A stretch of DNA of 64,000 bases, from contig CANGAW010000002.1 in assembly GCA_947451925.1 (NCBI GenBank), positions 1 through 64,000 on the forward strand, read 5' to 3'. The notes under the pieces are model-generated. The model was not told the origin of the DNA. It ran no database searches and worked only from the letters and a program-made list of their open reading frames with translations. Shown piece by piece: positions 26,902 to 35,357 of the stretch. Positions within the stretch are counted from its first letter, which is position 1; every line of letters starts with the position of its first letter. A program made the position numbers and the translations under genes. This DNA is from Burkholderiales bacterium. Its GTDB lineage: Bacteria; Pseudomonadota; Gammaproteobacteria; Burkholderiales; Burkholderiaceae_D.

Positions 26902-27651
26902 ATGTCCACATCATCCAGCATGAACGGTTTGCCCGGCGCCGACGCCATGAACGATTCCCTTGAGTTTGTCCGCAATATGTGGGGGTCGATGAAAATACCG
27001 GGGATGGCCATGCCGTCCTTGTCGCCGGATGAAATCAATAAACAGATCACCGATCTGAAGGCAGTGGAATCCTGGCTGCAGGTCAATATGAATATGTTGC
27101 GCAGCTCGATACAGGCGCTCGAAGTGCAAAGCGCGACGCTGAGCACGCTGCAAGCGATGAGCGACAGCTTTACCCAGGCTGTGACGCCACAGCCGGCCAA
27201 GGAAGACAAGCCGGCCTTTGATTCGCCCTTTAACGCTTTTTCAAGCGCAGCAAAAGAAACCGCCAGCGCTGAACCCCAGCCAAAAGCCAGTGCGCAAAGC
27301 GAAACCGCATCAGCCGTGCCACCGCTTGATCCCGCCGCCATGGCCGCGCAGTTTGCCAATTCGGCCGCGTGGTGGAATGTAGTGCAGGATCAGTTTACGC
27401 AAGCGGTCAACAGTGTGATGGCGCCGCCTGCGGCAACTGCTGCGACCAAGCCGGCCACGAAGACGGCGACCAGGTCAGCGACTAAAACAGCCCCTAAGCC
27501 AGCCACTAAATCATCCACTAAGCGAACCACCAAGCCCGCCGCCAAAAAGCGGGCGCGTAAAAAGCCCGAGTCAAAACCAGTAGAGGCCAGCACCGCTCAG
27601 GATGCCAAGCCAGCGGCAGCACGCAGCCGGAAAAAAGCAGACAAGCCTTAA
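26902..27651 (+). CDS. phaM: PhaM-like polyhydroxyalkanoate granule protein
   Basis: A 249-residue protein of the PhaM family, known in Ralstonia to bind PHA synthase PhaC, activate it, and tether PHB granules to the nucleoid. The N-terminal domain (DSLEFVRNMWGSMKIPG...SPDEINKQITDLKAVESWLQVNMNMLRSSIQALEVQSATL) is characteristic. The C-terminal 80 residues are Lys/Ala/Pro/Thr-rich (repeats of PATK, KKRARKKPESK) and resemble histone-like DNA-binding tails. CCGGAGGAA stands 4 nt before the ATG. It implies that the host makes PHA, although no pha operon lies in this window. Confidence 0.9.
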   Translation: MSTSSSMNGLPGADAMNDSLEFVRNMWGSMKIPGMAMPSLSPDEINKQITDLKAVESWLQVNMNMLRSSIQALEVQSATLSTLQAMSDSFTQAVTPQPAKEDKPAFDSPFNAFSSAAKETASAEPQPKASAQSETASAVPPLDPAAMAAQFANSAAWWNVVQDQFTQAVNSVMAPPAATAATKPATKTATRSATKTAPKPATKSSTKRTTKPAAKKRARKKPESKPVEASTAQDAKPAAARSRKKADKP

Positions 27652-27662
27652 GGCCACGGTAA

Positions 27663-28106
27663 TCAGCTGCGGGCCAGCCCTTTGAGCCCGCGCATCAGTG
27701 CTCCCAGCACCGGCAGCTTTTCATACAGCTCTTCGGCCGCGTCCCAGTAATCGCGATGCATCGTGACCTGGCCGCGGTCGTTAAAGCGCAGATGCGTGGC
27801 CCCGCGTATGCATTGCTCTGCGCTGGAAAAACGCTTCATCCTGAACAGAAAATTCCAGCTTAAAAACGCCTGATCGTCCTGCAAAATTTGCGCGGTCACC
27901 ACAAAGCGCGGCGCGTCAACCTGGGTAAACATGTGGCGGAAAATTTCCGTCACGGCTGCAATTCCCGAGACCTCGTTAAACGGGTCCTTGAACCATACAT
28001 CTTCGCTATAAATCTGCGCTAGCACATCAAGCTGGTCGAGCTGAATCGATTCAAAGACGCGCACCAGTTGATCCAGACTTTGCTGGTGTTGCAGAGCATG
28101 TTTCAT
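27663..28106 (-). CDS. NTF2-like (SnoaL-type) protein
   Basis: A 147-residue alpha+beta-barrel protein of the NTF2/SnoaL superfamily (LDVLAQIYSEDVWFKDPFNEVSGIAAVTEIFRHMF, FRMKRFSSAEQCIRGATHLRFNDRGQVTMHRDYWDAAEELYEKLP). It may be an isomerase, a hydratase or a binding protein; the sequence does not say. It is last gene of the nine-gene minus-strand stress/lipid operon and overlaps the SDR gene by 4 bp. The same SDR-NTF2 pairing occurs in photolyase-linked clusters of other proteobacteria. Confidence 0.82.
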   Translation of the reverse strand: MKHALQHQQSLDQLVRVFESIQLDQLDVLAQIYSEDVWFKDPFNEVSGIAAVTEIFRHMFTQVDAPRFVVTAQILQDDQAFLSWNFLFRMKRFSSAEQCIRGATHLRFNDRGQVTMHRDYWDAAEELYEKLPVLGALMRGLKGLARS

Positions 28107-28870
28107 AGGCCGGTGACTTTATGCAGCAGCGCAAAATACCAGCGATACGGCAGCAAGCGCGCCAGACGCAGCCAGTTGGTAAAACGCTTTGGAAAATGAA
28201 TATGGAAGTGGCCTTGCTCTATGCCCTGCACAATTTCTTGCGCTGCGCGCCTGGCCGTGATCAGGCCTGGCATAGGGAAATCATTGACGGCGGTGGCTGG
28301 CGTTTCAACAAAGCCGGGGTTGATCAGATAAACCGCATTACCGCGGGGACGCAAATCCACATACAGCGACTCGCATAAATTGATGAGAGCTGCCTTGGTC
28401 GGACCATAGATCAGTGCCTTGGGCAGCCCCGAGTAGCCCGCCGCCGAGGACACAATCCCAATGCCGCCACTGTGCTGTGCCAGCAAACTTGGCAACACCG
28501 CATCAAGGCAATGAAACACGCCGCGCAGATTCAGATCAATCAGCTGATTGACCGCCGCCATGTCAAAAGAATCGGCGCGCATTTCGTTGTAGGCGCCGGC
28601 CACCACCAGTACCAGATCAAAGCCCTGCCATTGCGCCAGCAATGTGTCGCGTGCCGCCAGTACCTCCGCATGCCGGGTTACGTCCAGCGGCAGCAGCAGG
28701 GCTTTGGGGAACTCTGGCGCAACCGTTTGCAGTGTGCTCAACTTGCGCGCTGACAGTGCCACGCGTGCGCCACGTTCCAGCAACAGCTTTGCCGTTTCCG
28801 CACCGATGCCGGTGGACGCGCCAATGACCCAGACGCGCTGGCCGCGCCAGTCGCCTATGCGTGGATTCAT
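28103..28870 (-). CDS. Short-chain dehydrogenase/reductase
   Basis: A 255-residue classical SDR. The cofactor motif is VIGASTGIGAETAKLLLERGA; the catalytic residues are Ser in GIVSSAAGYSGLP and Tyr-x3-Lys in YGPTKAAL. The NNAG equivalent is VVAGAYNEM. The C-terminus carries a hydrophobic, basic stretch (FTNWLRLARLLPYRWYFALLHKVTGL) that suggests membrane association, consistent with a lipid or fatty-acyl substrate. It shares one base with the DUF3833 stop (TAATG) and overlaps the NTF2-like gene. It is part of the light/lipid stress operon. Confidence 0.9.
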   Translation of the reverse strand: MNPRIGDWRGQRVWVIGASTGIGAETAKLLLERGARVALSARKLSTLQTVAPEFPKALLLPLDVTRHAEVLAARDTLLAQWQGFDLVLVVAGAYNEMRADSFDMAAVNQLIDLNLRGVFHCLDAVLPSLLAQHSGGIGIVSSAAGYSGLPKALIYGPTKAALINLCESLYVDLRPRGNAVYLINPGFVETPATAVNDFPMPGLITARRAAQEIVQGIEQGHFHIHFPKRFTNWLRLARLLPYRWYFALLHKVTGL

Positions 28871-29412
28871 TACGAGGCTCTTTTCGTGAACGACAAAGTG
28901 ATCTCGCCAAGGCGCACGCCGAACTTGCTCATCACGGCGCGGTTCAACATCACCCTTTCATCCATCTGAAACATCCAGTCATCGAAGTCCATCTGGTAGA
29001 CGGTGCCGTCGACTGGCAGCGCCAGCACATATTGCCAGCGCAAGGCATTGCCGCCGACACTGCCGCGGGCTTCGCCGATGACATCGGCAGCGGTGCCGAC
29101 ATACTGTTGCGGGCTGATTTTTTTCAGCGTCCAGATGCGTTTTTGTTTGGTGCCATCCGAATAAGTAAAGTCTTCATCCAGCGTGCCGACATCGCCTACC
29201 CAATGGCAACGCATGACCACCGTAAATCGTTTGACGACCTTGCCCGAACGATCCTGAAACATGCCCCAGGCGTCCACCGTGCCGTTGAAATACGTTTGCA
29301 AATCCAGCGCCGGTTTTTCCTTTGCATAGTCAGCCGGTGTCGTGGTGCCGCAGCCGGCCAGCAAGGCTGCCAGTGCAAAGAGCGTAGTGCGCAATAAAGT
29401 CGGCAACATCAT
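28870..29412 (-). CDS. DUF3833 family lipoprotein
   Basis: A 180-residue predicted lipoprotein with the lipobox LLAGC at residues 18-22 after a hydrophobic signal. The rest is a DUF3833 domain (YFNGTVDAWGMFQDRSGKVVKRFTVVMRCHW ... TWTLKKISPQQYVGTAADVIGEA ... MDFDDWMFQMDERVMLNRAVMSKFGVRLGEITLSF), probably a beta-barrel of lipocalin type. Such a protein might carry or sense a lipid at the membrane. It belongs to the nine-gene operon, directly upstream of the SDR gene. No biochemical function is known to me. Confidence 0.85.
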   Translation of the reverse strand: MMLPTLLRTTLFALAALLAGCGTTTPADYAKEKPALDLQTYFNGTVDAWGMFQDRSGKVVKRFTVVMRCHWVGDVGTLDEDFTYSDGTKQKRIWTLKKISPQQYVGTAADVIGEARGSVGGNALRWQYVLALPVDGTVYQMDFDDWMFQMDERVMLNRAVMSKFGVRLGEITLSFTKRAS

Positions 29413-29429
29413 TTTTTATTCCTTAGTCA

Positions 29430-30671
29430 TTACAAATTTTTCAAAGGCGCGCGCCACAGCAACGCCGCCGCCAGACATTTCAATGCGCATGGTAGCCAGG
29501 CGTAGGCATAGACCAGTGCGCGCAGACCAGCGTCGCTGGCGTGGCCCGGTGTGTAGCCCAGTGACTCCAGCAAAGGCAGCGCGATACCGGCGGCCAAAGC
29601 CAGATTCATTTTGCTCATCCAGCTCCATGCGCCAAAATACGCGCCTTCGCGCTGGCCGCTATGACCGGCCGCACTGATTACGCCGGCAAGCAGGGCCGGC
29701 GGCAAGGCCAGATCAGCGCCCAGTGCTGCGCCGGAAATGAGGCAAATCAGCGCAAAACTGATCAGCGCACCCGGCTGCAATTGCGCCACCCAGGCAAAGG
29801 CCGCAACGGCCACCAGCATGGAGAACAGCCAGGCTTTTGATTCACCCAGTCGTGCAGCCAGTGCAACCCAAAGCGGCAAAGCGCAGGCTGCCGCCAGAAA
29901 GTACAGCACCAGAAATAAGCCGGACAGATGGCCAAGTTGCAGCCGGTCTGACGCAAAAAATAAAAACAGGGTGGCGGGAATCGCGGCGGCAATGCCATTG
30001 GCAGCGAACACCGCCAACAGCCAGCGAAAGGCCGTTTGCTGAAAGGGCAGGCGCAAGTCTGTCCATGAAAAATGCGCGAGCTGCACCGTATCGGCGCGCG
30101 GCGCCTGACGCAGCAGCACCAGCGCAGCAATGCCCAGCGTCAGCACAAACAACACCGACAACCAGCCCAGGCTAGCCAGTGCCGGCACAGCTGCTGCCAG
30201 AATCACGCCAAGCAAGGCGCAGGCTTCACGCATCGCTGTCAGGCGCGCCCGTTCACCGCGCTGCTGAGTCAGTCCGGCGCCCCAGCTATTGTGCGCAATA
30301 GTGGCGATGCTAAAACCCAGATAAACCACCAGCAGGCTGCCGGCGAACCAGACCAGCAAGGCCGTGTCATGCAAGGCCGGTGGATGAAACAGCGCAAGAT
30401 AACCGGCCACCAGCATAGGCAGTGCCATGATGACAAAGGCGTTATAGCCGCGCGCCGATTTTGTACGGTCTATCCATAAGCCGACGGCAGGATCAACGAA
30501 TGCGTCCAGCACGCGTGCTGCCAGCAGCACACTGCCGATTGCACTCAAAGACAGGCCGAAGCGGCTGGCATAGAGCTGGGGTACCAGTACATAAACGGGC
30601 AGTGCCAGCATTGCTAGCGGCAGCGCGAACAAGCCATAGGCCAGCAATGCGCGGCGCGAAAAATGCGTCAC
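29430..30671 (-). CDS. MFS transporter (GPH/MelB-like)
   Basis: A 413-residue inner-membrane carrier with about 12 hydrophobic segments. It resembles the glycoside-pentoside-hexuronide group (LPVYVLVPQLYASRFGLSLSAIGSVLLAARVLDAFVDPAVGLWIDRTKSARGYN is the conserved TM1-2 region with the DP-x-GxxxDRT motif). In context (cyclopropane synthase-like enzyme, DUF1365, FAD oxidoreductase) the substrate is more likely a lipid-derived molecule than a sugar; this is inference. It overlaps the chalcone isomerase-like gene by 4 bp. Confidence 0.87.
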   Translation of the reverse strand: MTHFSRRALLAYGLFALPLAMLALPVYVLVPQLYASRFGLSLSAIGSVLLAARVLDAFVDPAVGLWIDRTKSARGYNAFVIMALPMLVAGYLALFHPPALHDTALLVWFAGSLLVVYLGFSIATIAHNSWGAGLTQQRGERARLTAMREACALLGVILAAAVPALASLGWLSVLFVLTLGIAALVLLRQAPRADTVQLAHFSWTDLRLPFQQTAFRWLLAVFAANGIAAAIPATLFLFFASDRLQLGHLSGLFLVLYFLAAACALPLWVALAARLGESKAWLFSMLVAVAAFAWVAQLQPGALISFALICLISGAALGADLALPPALLAGVISAAGHSGQREGAYFGAWSWMSKMNLALAAGIALPLLESLGYTPGHASDAGLRALVYAYAWLPCALKCLAAALLWRAPLKNL

Positions 30672-31216
30672 GGCAGACCTAACAATGCGTGCCGCAATGG
30701 CGGTGCGCTGGTTTTCGGATGCAGCCAGATGGCGAAAAACGCCGGGCCGAATGCCGGGTCGGCAATCTCACCCAGTAGCTGGTCACCGATAAAAAAACGT
30801 GTGGCTTGTCCGGGCTGATAGAGGCCGGTCAGATGGGTGCTTGGATCCACATCCGGGAACAGCGCCTGCATGCTGGCCAGCCATGCCTGGTGTTGCGCCG
30901 TGGTGCCGATGCCGATTTTTTGTATCTCGTCGATACTGGCTTGTGCAATTTTTTTACCTTTGAGTTTGCGTGCGTAGGCCAGCTCGAGGGCAAAGGGCGT
31001 GTTGGTCAAATTTTCCGGTGTAAGCCCGGGTGGCTCGCTCCATAAACTGATGGCGTAAATGTTGAGGCCAAACCAGGTGTAATTGCCTTTGCCCTGCAAC
31101 TGCGCATGCGGCAGCAAGGAAGCAATCGCTTTCGTTTGTGCCCAGCCAGAGCTGGCGTGCAGCGCCACCAGCATCAGCAGCGCCCGGATCATCGTCGGAA
31201 CCAGGCTCTTTTTCAT
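30668..31216 (-). CDS. Chalcone isomerase-like protein
   Basis: A 182-residue exported protein of the bacterial chalcone-isomerase-like family. I chose the ATG at 31216, one base after the stop of the synthase gene, because it gives a signal peptide (IRALLMLVALHASSGWAQ); the longer frame to 31417 overlaps that gene. The conserved core is GKGNYTWFGLNIYAISLW, FALELAYARKLKGKKIAQASIDEIQKIG and FFIGDQLLGEIADPAFGPAFFAIWL. Proteins of this fold bind fatty acids, and true chalcone chemistry is unlikely here. It fits a periplasmic lipid-handling role. Confidence 0.87.
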   Translation of the reverse strand: MKKSLVPTMIRALLMLVALHASSGWAQTKAIASLLPHAQLQGKGNYTWFGLNIYAISLWSEPPGLTPENLTNTPFALELAYARKLKGKKIAQASIDEIQKIGIGTTAQHQAWLASMQALFPDVDPSTHLTGLYQPGQATRFFIGDQLLGEIADPAFGPAFFAIWLHPKTSAPPLRHALLGLP

Positions 31217-31217
31217 C

Positions 31218-32447
31218 TCAGGATTTTTGCAAAGTGAATTGATACAGGTCGATGCTCTTGGCGCGAAAGCCCGCTTCGCAGTAAGCCAGATAAAACGCCC
31301 AGGTGCGAATGAAGCCGAGATCAAAGCCTTGCGCCTGCACCGCTGTTTCTTGTTCCTGAAAACGCTGATGCCAAAGCGCCAAAGTGCGCGCATAGTCCAG
31401 ACCAGACGCGCATTCATCGACGACGTTCAAACCGTGACGTGCGGCACAGGCGCGAAACACGGAAGGCGAAGGCAGCATCCCGCCGGGGAAAATATATTGT
31501 TGAATGAAATCGGTGCCGGTACGGTAGCGGGCAAATAATTTGTCGGCAATCGTAATGGTCTGTATGCACGCCCGGCCGCCCTGTTTCAGGCGTTGGGCAA
31601 CGCAGGAAAAATAGCTGTCCCAATACGACTCGCCGACGGCCTCGAACATTTCAATGGACGCAATCGCATCGAACTGGCCTTCGGTATCGCGATAGTCCTG
31701 CAAGCGCAATTCTACTTGCGGTGCCAGTCCGGCATTGAGCAAGCGCTGCTGTGCATAGTCGCGCTGCTCGGTCGACAGTGTGAGCCCCGTGACTTGTGCG
31801 CCACGTCGCGCAGCCAGCTCGGCAAAGCCGCCCCAGCCGCAGCCAATTTCCAGAATGCTGCTGCCGCTGCCAACTTGCAACTGATCAAAGATGCGTGCGT
31901 ATTTTGCCTGCTGTGCTTGCTCCAGTGTTGCGCTATCCGCTGTGAACAAGGCGCTGGAATAGGTCATCGACGGGTCTAGCCACAGCTGATAAAAATCATT
32001 GCCGATATCATAGTGCGCGTGAATATTGCGGCGGCTGCCGGCGCGTGAATTGCGATTGAACAAATGGCGCAATCGATAGATCAGACTGCCCCACCAGGTA
32101 CCGTAAATCGCTGTCTCGATGGCATCGCGGTTATGAATGAGCAAGGCCAGCAAATCGGCAAGCTGATTAGTGTGCCAGTCACCGCGGATATAGGTTTCGG
32201 CAAAGCCGATGTCGCCGGATTTGAGTGCGGCGATGCAAGGCTCCCAGTTTTTCAGGCTCAGTGTCACCGGCTCGCTGCCATCGCCAAACAACAATACGCT
32301 ATGGTCCGGACATTCGACGCGCAACGCGCCATGCCGGATTTTTTCCAGCAATTGCAGCATCAGCCTTGCTTGCGCAGGCGCCTTGACAGGGGCCGATGTC
32401 GGCCGTGTCGTGTCAAATAACAGGGGTGAAGATATTTCGTTGGTCAT
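31218..32447 (-). CDS. Cyclopropane-fatty-acyl-phospholipid synthase family methyltransferase
   Basis: A 409-residue SAM-dependent enzyme that modifies unsaturated acyl chains of membrane phospholipids, by cyclopropanation or, in related enzymes, by methylation towards furan fatty acids. SAM-binding motif ILEIGCGWGGFAELAARRGA, HYDIGNDFYQLWLDPSMTYSSALF, the catalytic-region glutamate in IEMFEAVGESYW and FPGGMLPSPS are visible. The MTYSSALF segment has Ser where E. coli Cfa has Cys (QYSCAYW), so it may belong to the UfaM-like branch rather than Cfa proper. It overlaps DUF1365 by 4 bp. Confidence 0.9.
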   Translation of the reverse strand: MTNEISSPLLFDTTRPTSAPVKAPAQARLMLQLLEKIRHGALRVECPDHSVLLFGDGSEPVTLSLKNWEPCIAALKSGDIGFAETYIRGDWHTNQLADLLALLIHNRDAIETAIYGTWWGSLIYRLRHLFNRNSRAGSRRNIHAHYDIGNDFYQLWLDPSMTYSSALFTADSATLEQAQQAKYARIFDQLQVGSGSSILEIGCGWGGFAELAARRGAQVTGLTLSTEQRDYAQQRLLNAGLAPQVELRLQDYRDTEGQFDAIASIEMFEAVGESYWDSYFSCVAQRLKQGGRACIQTITIADKLFARYRTGTDFIQQYIFPGGMLPSPSVFRACAARHGLNVVDECASGLDYARTLALWHQRFQEQETAVQAQGFDLGFIRTWAFYLAYCEAGFRAKSIDLYQFTLQKS

Positions 32448-33238
32448 CGGCTTATTTCGCGGGACGGCGGTGCAGGTTTTTTGAAAAATGGCACACGTTT
32501 GAAAAATAGTTTTGCGGCTTGCCAGTGAATGCGAACAATCACGCCAAAGCTCAATAAGGGGTAACGGAAAAAGGCATACGCCAGTGCGCCGTTGGTGAGG
32601 GCTTGCAGGGTACCGGAAATGCTGGTGAGAAGCAGTGGACCTTGCGCATCATGATGATCAATCCGTGCCACCAGTCGTTCAAGCTGCTGCTCGCCCACGG
32701 TTTGACTGCTGCGCATGAAGCGAAATTGATAGCCCCCTTCGATGGCGCAAAACGGCGACACATGAAACACCTTCTTCGCTGTCAGCGGCACGCCCCAGGG
32801 CAGACTGTCGCCGGTATCGAGCAGGTAGTGATGCTTCTCGCCAAAGGTATTGCGCACTTCACACAAAATGGCGCGCAACTCGCCGGTCTGTCGATGACAA
32901 AACCAGAACGACACCGGATTAAACACATAACCAAGAACGCGCGGAAAAGCCTGCAGCCAGATTTCACCGTCGGCGTCAGGGATGCCTTCGGCTTTGAGCA
33001 GCTGGTCAATCCAGCTCAGCAGCGGCGTCTGCCCATCGCCGTGGTCGCGGTCATAAAATGACAGCAGATTAAAACGGTTGCGTGAAATCAGTGCGCTGCC
33101 CAGCGGGGAATCCGCCAGTGTGCGCAGCGGCAGCAACAGCGTGTAGACGCCGTATTGAAAAGCGTTGGCGGCCGGCCGCAGTCGCCGGTGGCGCACCAGT
33201 CCCATGCTGAGCTGAACTTTTTTTTGCAGCTGCTGCAT
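32444..33238 (-). CDS. DUF1365 family protein
   Basis: A 264-residue protein of the DUF1365 family (LVRHRRLRPAANAFQYGVYTLLLPL, FNLLSFYDRDHGDG, VLGYVFNPVSFWFCHRQTGELRAILCEVRNTFGEKHHYLL, KKVFHVSPFCAIEGGYQFRF). These conserved blocks are the family hallmarks. No activity is established. It occurs almost always with a Cfa-like synthase and an FAD amine oxidase-like gene, as here, so it likely acts in the same lipid modification. The C-terminal ISWL-type hydrophobic stretch suggests membrane contact. The gene is 12 bp downstream of the FAD gene. Confidence 0.9.
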   Translation of the reverse strand: MQQLQKKVQLSMGLVRHRRLRPAANAFQYGVYTLLLPLRTLADSPLGSALISRNRFNLLSFYDRDHGDGQTPLLSWIDQLLKAEGIPDADGEIWLQAFPRVLGYVFNPVSFWFCHRQTGELRAILCEVRNTFGEKHHYLLDTGDSLPWGVPLTAKKVFHVSPFCAIEGGYQFRFMRSSQTVGEQQLERLVARIDHHDAQGPLLLTSISGTLQALTNGALAYAFFRYPLLSFGVIVRIHWQAAKLFFKRVPFFKKPAPPSREISR

Positions 33239-33250
33239 GCTTATTTACCT

Positions 33251-34567
33251 TTACGACGCATGGAGCTGCGCTGAGGGCACAGTGGCAACTTGTTCAATGG
33301 CGTGGGCCACAGCCAGTCCGGATTTCAGGCCATCTTCATGAAAACCATAACCGGTCCAGGCACCTGCAAACCAGGTGTGTTGGTGTCCTTGCATATTTTT
33401 GAGCGCACGCTGCGCGGCAATGGCTGCTGCATCAAATACCGGATGTGCATAGTCATAGCGGCCGATCACGCTGGCCGGATCAGGCGGGGTCAGCGGATTG
33501 AGCGACACAATGACGGGCGTTTTAAAAGGCAGCGGTTGCAGTTTATTGAGCAGGTAATGTACACAAACACGCGGCTCGGCGCCGCCCTGGCTTTCATAAT
33601 TCCATGCTGACCAGGCGCTGCGTTTGGCAGGCAGGCAGCGCACATCGGTATGCAGCACCGCGACATTGGGCTGATAGCCGACGGCAGACAACATCGCCGC
33701 TTCTTCGCTGTTGGCGTCAGACAGCAAAGCTAAACTCTGGTCGCTGTGGCAGGCCATCACCACATGGTCAAACAACTGGCTGCCGGTTTGCAGTTCGACG
33801 CGTATTTTTTTCAGCGCACCTGACTGCACCCGCGTCACTGACTGCACGGGAGTATTGGTAAATTTTTGCGCAATGACCGTTAACATTTTTTCCACGTAGT
33901 GTTTGGCGCCGCCGGTGACGGTGCCCCACTTCGGCCGGTTACTCACTTGCAGCAGGCCGTGGTTGTCGCAAAACTGAACGAAACTCATCAAGGGAAAGTC
34001 CAGCATTTGCGCCGTCGGGCAGGACCAGATGCATCCCGCCATTGGCAGTAGATACCAATCGCAAAACTCCTGGCTGTACTGATGCTGACGCAGAAAGTCC
34101 CCCAGCGAGATGGCAGGTGCCACATTTTTACTGCGGGCACATTGCGTCGCCTGCTTATTGAAACGCATGATGTCTTTCAACATGCGAAAAAATGCAGGAT
34201 TGAACAGATTGCGCCGTTGCGCAAACACGGTATTGAGATTGGCGCCAGCCCATTCGAGCGTACGTGCGGTGCGCTCGCTGGCATGCGTCGCAAGTGGCAG
34301 CTTGACCGAAAATGACATGTCGGTGCTGCTGGTGTCGATGTCGAGTTGCTTGAACAGCGCGATCAGATTCGGATAGGTGCGCTCGTTAAACACCAGAAAG
34401 CCGGTGTCGACGCCGTGCCGCATGCCGTCGAGTTCAACATCAACCGTGTGGGTATGGCCGCCGAAATAATCATTGGCCTCGTACAGGGTGACGTCGTGAC
34501 CATTTTTCGACAGTTGCCAGGCGCACGACAAGCCCGAAATCCCTGAGCCGATAACTGCGATTTTCAT
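33251..34567 (-). CDS. FAD-dependent amine oxidase-like oxidoreductase (COG2907 type)
   Basis: A 438-residue flavoprotein. The N-terminal FAD dinucleotide motif is IAVIGSGISGLSCAWQLSKNGHDVTLYEA, followed by the conserved FGGHTHTVDVELDG and GFLVFNERTYPNL. The C-terminal WFAGAWTGYGFHEDGLKSGLAVA completes the FAD site. The family clusters with DUF1365 and Cfa-like genes. In Rhodobacter sphaeroides members of such clusters have been tied to furan fatty acid formation and singlet-oxygen defence; a fatty-acyl desaturase or oxidase role here is inferred. It is the second gene of the operon, 110 bp after glutathione peroxidase. Confidence 0.88.
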   Translation of the reverse strand: MKIAVIGSGISGLSCAWQLSKNGHDVTLYEANDYFGGHTHTVDVELDGMRHGVDTGFLVFNERTYPNLIALFKQLDIDTSSTDMSFSVKLPLATHASERTARTLEWAGANLNTVFAQRRNLFNPAFFRMLKDIMRFNKQATQCARSKNVAPAISLGDFLRQHQYSQEFCDWYLLPMAGCIWSCPTAQMLDFPLMSFVQFCDNHGLLQVSNRPKWGTVTGGAKHYVEKMLTVIAQKFTNTPVQSVTRVQSGALKKIRVELQTGSQLFDHVVMACHSDQSLALLSDANSEEAAMLSAVGYQPNVAVLHTDVRCLPAKRSAWSAWNYESQGGAEPRVCVHYLLNKLQPLPFKTPVIVSLNPLTPPDPASVIGRYDYAHPVFDAAAIAAQRALKNMQGHQHTWFAGAWTGYGFHEDGLKSGLAVAHAIEQVATVPSAQLHAS

Positions 34568-34677
34568 GCCATGTGATGGGTTGGGCCCAGCTCGCTAAAA
34601 AATAAAAAGAAGAACTGCAAGAACATGAAGTCTGCAGAAATCATCGCCACACGCCTGGGCTGTGGCGGACAGTTTTT

Positions 34678-35256
34678 TTATTTTGCTGCCAGCGCTTTCT
34701 CGATGGCCGTGACCATTTCTTTGCCGTCCGGACGGGTAGTGCTGCCAAAGTTAGACACCATGTTGCCGTCGCGGTCGATCAGGTATTTGTTGAAATTCCA
34801 GCCCGGTGCCTTGCCGCCGGCTTTGACTAGCGCTGCAAACAGCGGGTTGGCATCTTTGCCCTTGACGGAGGATTTGGCAAACATCGGAAACTTCACGCCA
34901 TAAGTGTTGGTGCAGAAGTCAGCAATTTCTTTATTGTCGCCCGGCTCCTGGCTAAAGTCGTTCGATGGAAAGCCGAGCACGACTAAGCCCTTGTCCTTGT
35001 ATTTTGCATAGAGCTTTTCCAGCCCGTCATACTGCTCGGTGTAGCCGCAGTAACTGGCGGTGTTGACGATCAGCGTCACCTTGCCCGCGTACTGACACAG
35101 ATTTTGCAGAGCGTCGTCTTGCAGTCGATTAAATTTGTAATTGAGCAGTGCCGGACAATCGGCTGCTTTTGCCTGGTCGGCAAGCAGCATGAGGAGGCTG
35201 ATCAGACCAAGCAGGCTGGTCATAAAAAAAAGAGGGCGCTGGCGAATTTTTGTCAT
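34678..35256 (-). CDS. Glutathione peroxidase family protein, exported
   Basis: A 192-residue thiol peroxidase. An N-terminal signal or anchor (FFMTSLLGLISLLMLLADQAKAA) targets it to the periplasm or membrane. The peroxidatic cysteine lies in VNTASYCGYTEQYDGLEKLY, with the family motifs GFPSNDFSQEPG and WNFNKYLIDRDG (Gln and Trp of the active-site triad are present). It should reduce hydroperoxides, probably lipid hydroperoxides, using thioredoxin or glutathione. It is first gene on the minus side, divergent from the photolyase across a 101-bp gap, and runs with the lipid genes behind it. Confidence 0.92.
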   Translation of the reverse strand: MTKIRQRPLFFMTSLLGLISLLMLLADQAKAADCPALLNYKFNRLQDDALQNLCQYAGKVTLIVNTASYCGYTEQYDGLEKLYAKYKDKGLVVLGFPSNDFSQEPGDNKEIADFCTNTYGVKFPMFAKSSVKGKDANPLFAALVKAGGKAPGWNFNKYLIDRDGNMVSNFGSTTRPDGKEMVTAIEKALAAK

Positions 35257-35357
35257 GGTTACAATACCGGTAGGTTTTAATTCAGACTATGAAGTTATTT
35301 TACTTTACTTCCCTGTTTCACGGCGCCGGATGGCAAGGCGCCCAAAAGGACTCCGAT

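Noticed and set aside
27420..27560. Tandem repeats of ACCAAG/GCCACTAAA type
   Set aside because: They encode the Lys/Ala/Thr/Pro-rich C-terminal tail of PhaM, a normal feature of that family.
34645..34679. Plus-strand hairpin CGCCACA/TGTGGCG followed by T7
   Set aside because: It looks like a plus-strand terminator, but no plus-strand gene reads into it, the T-run is 5 bases away, and it overlaps the peroxidase stop codon. Not called.
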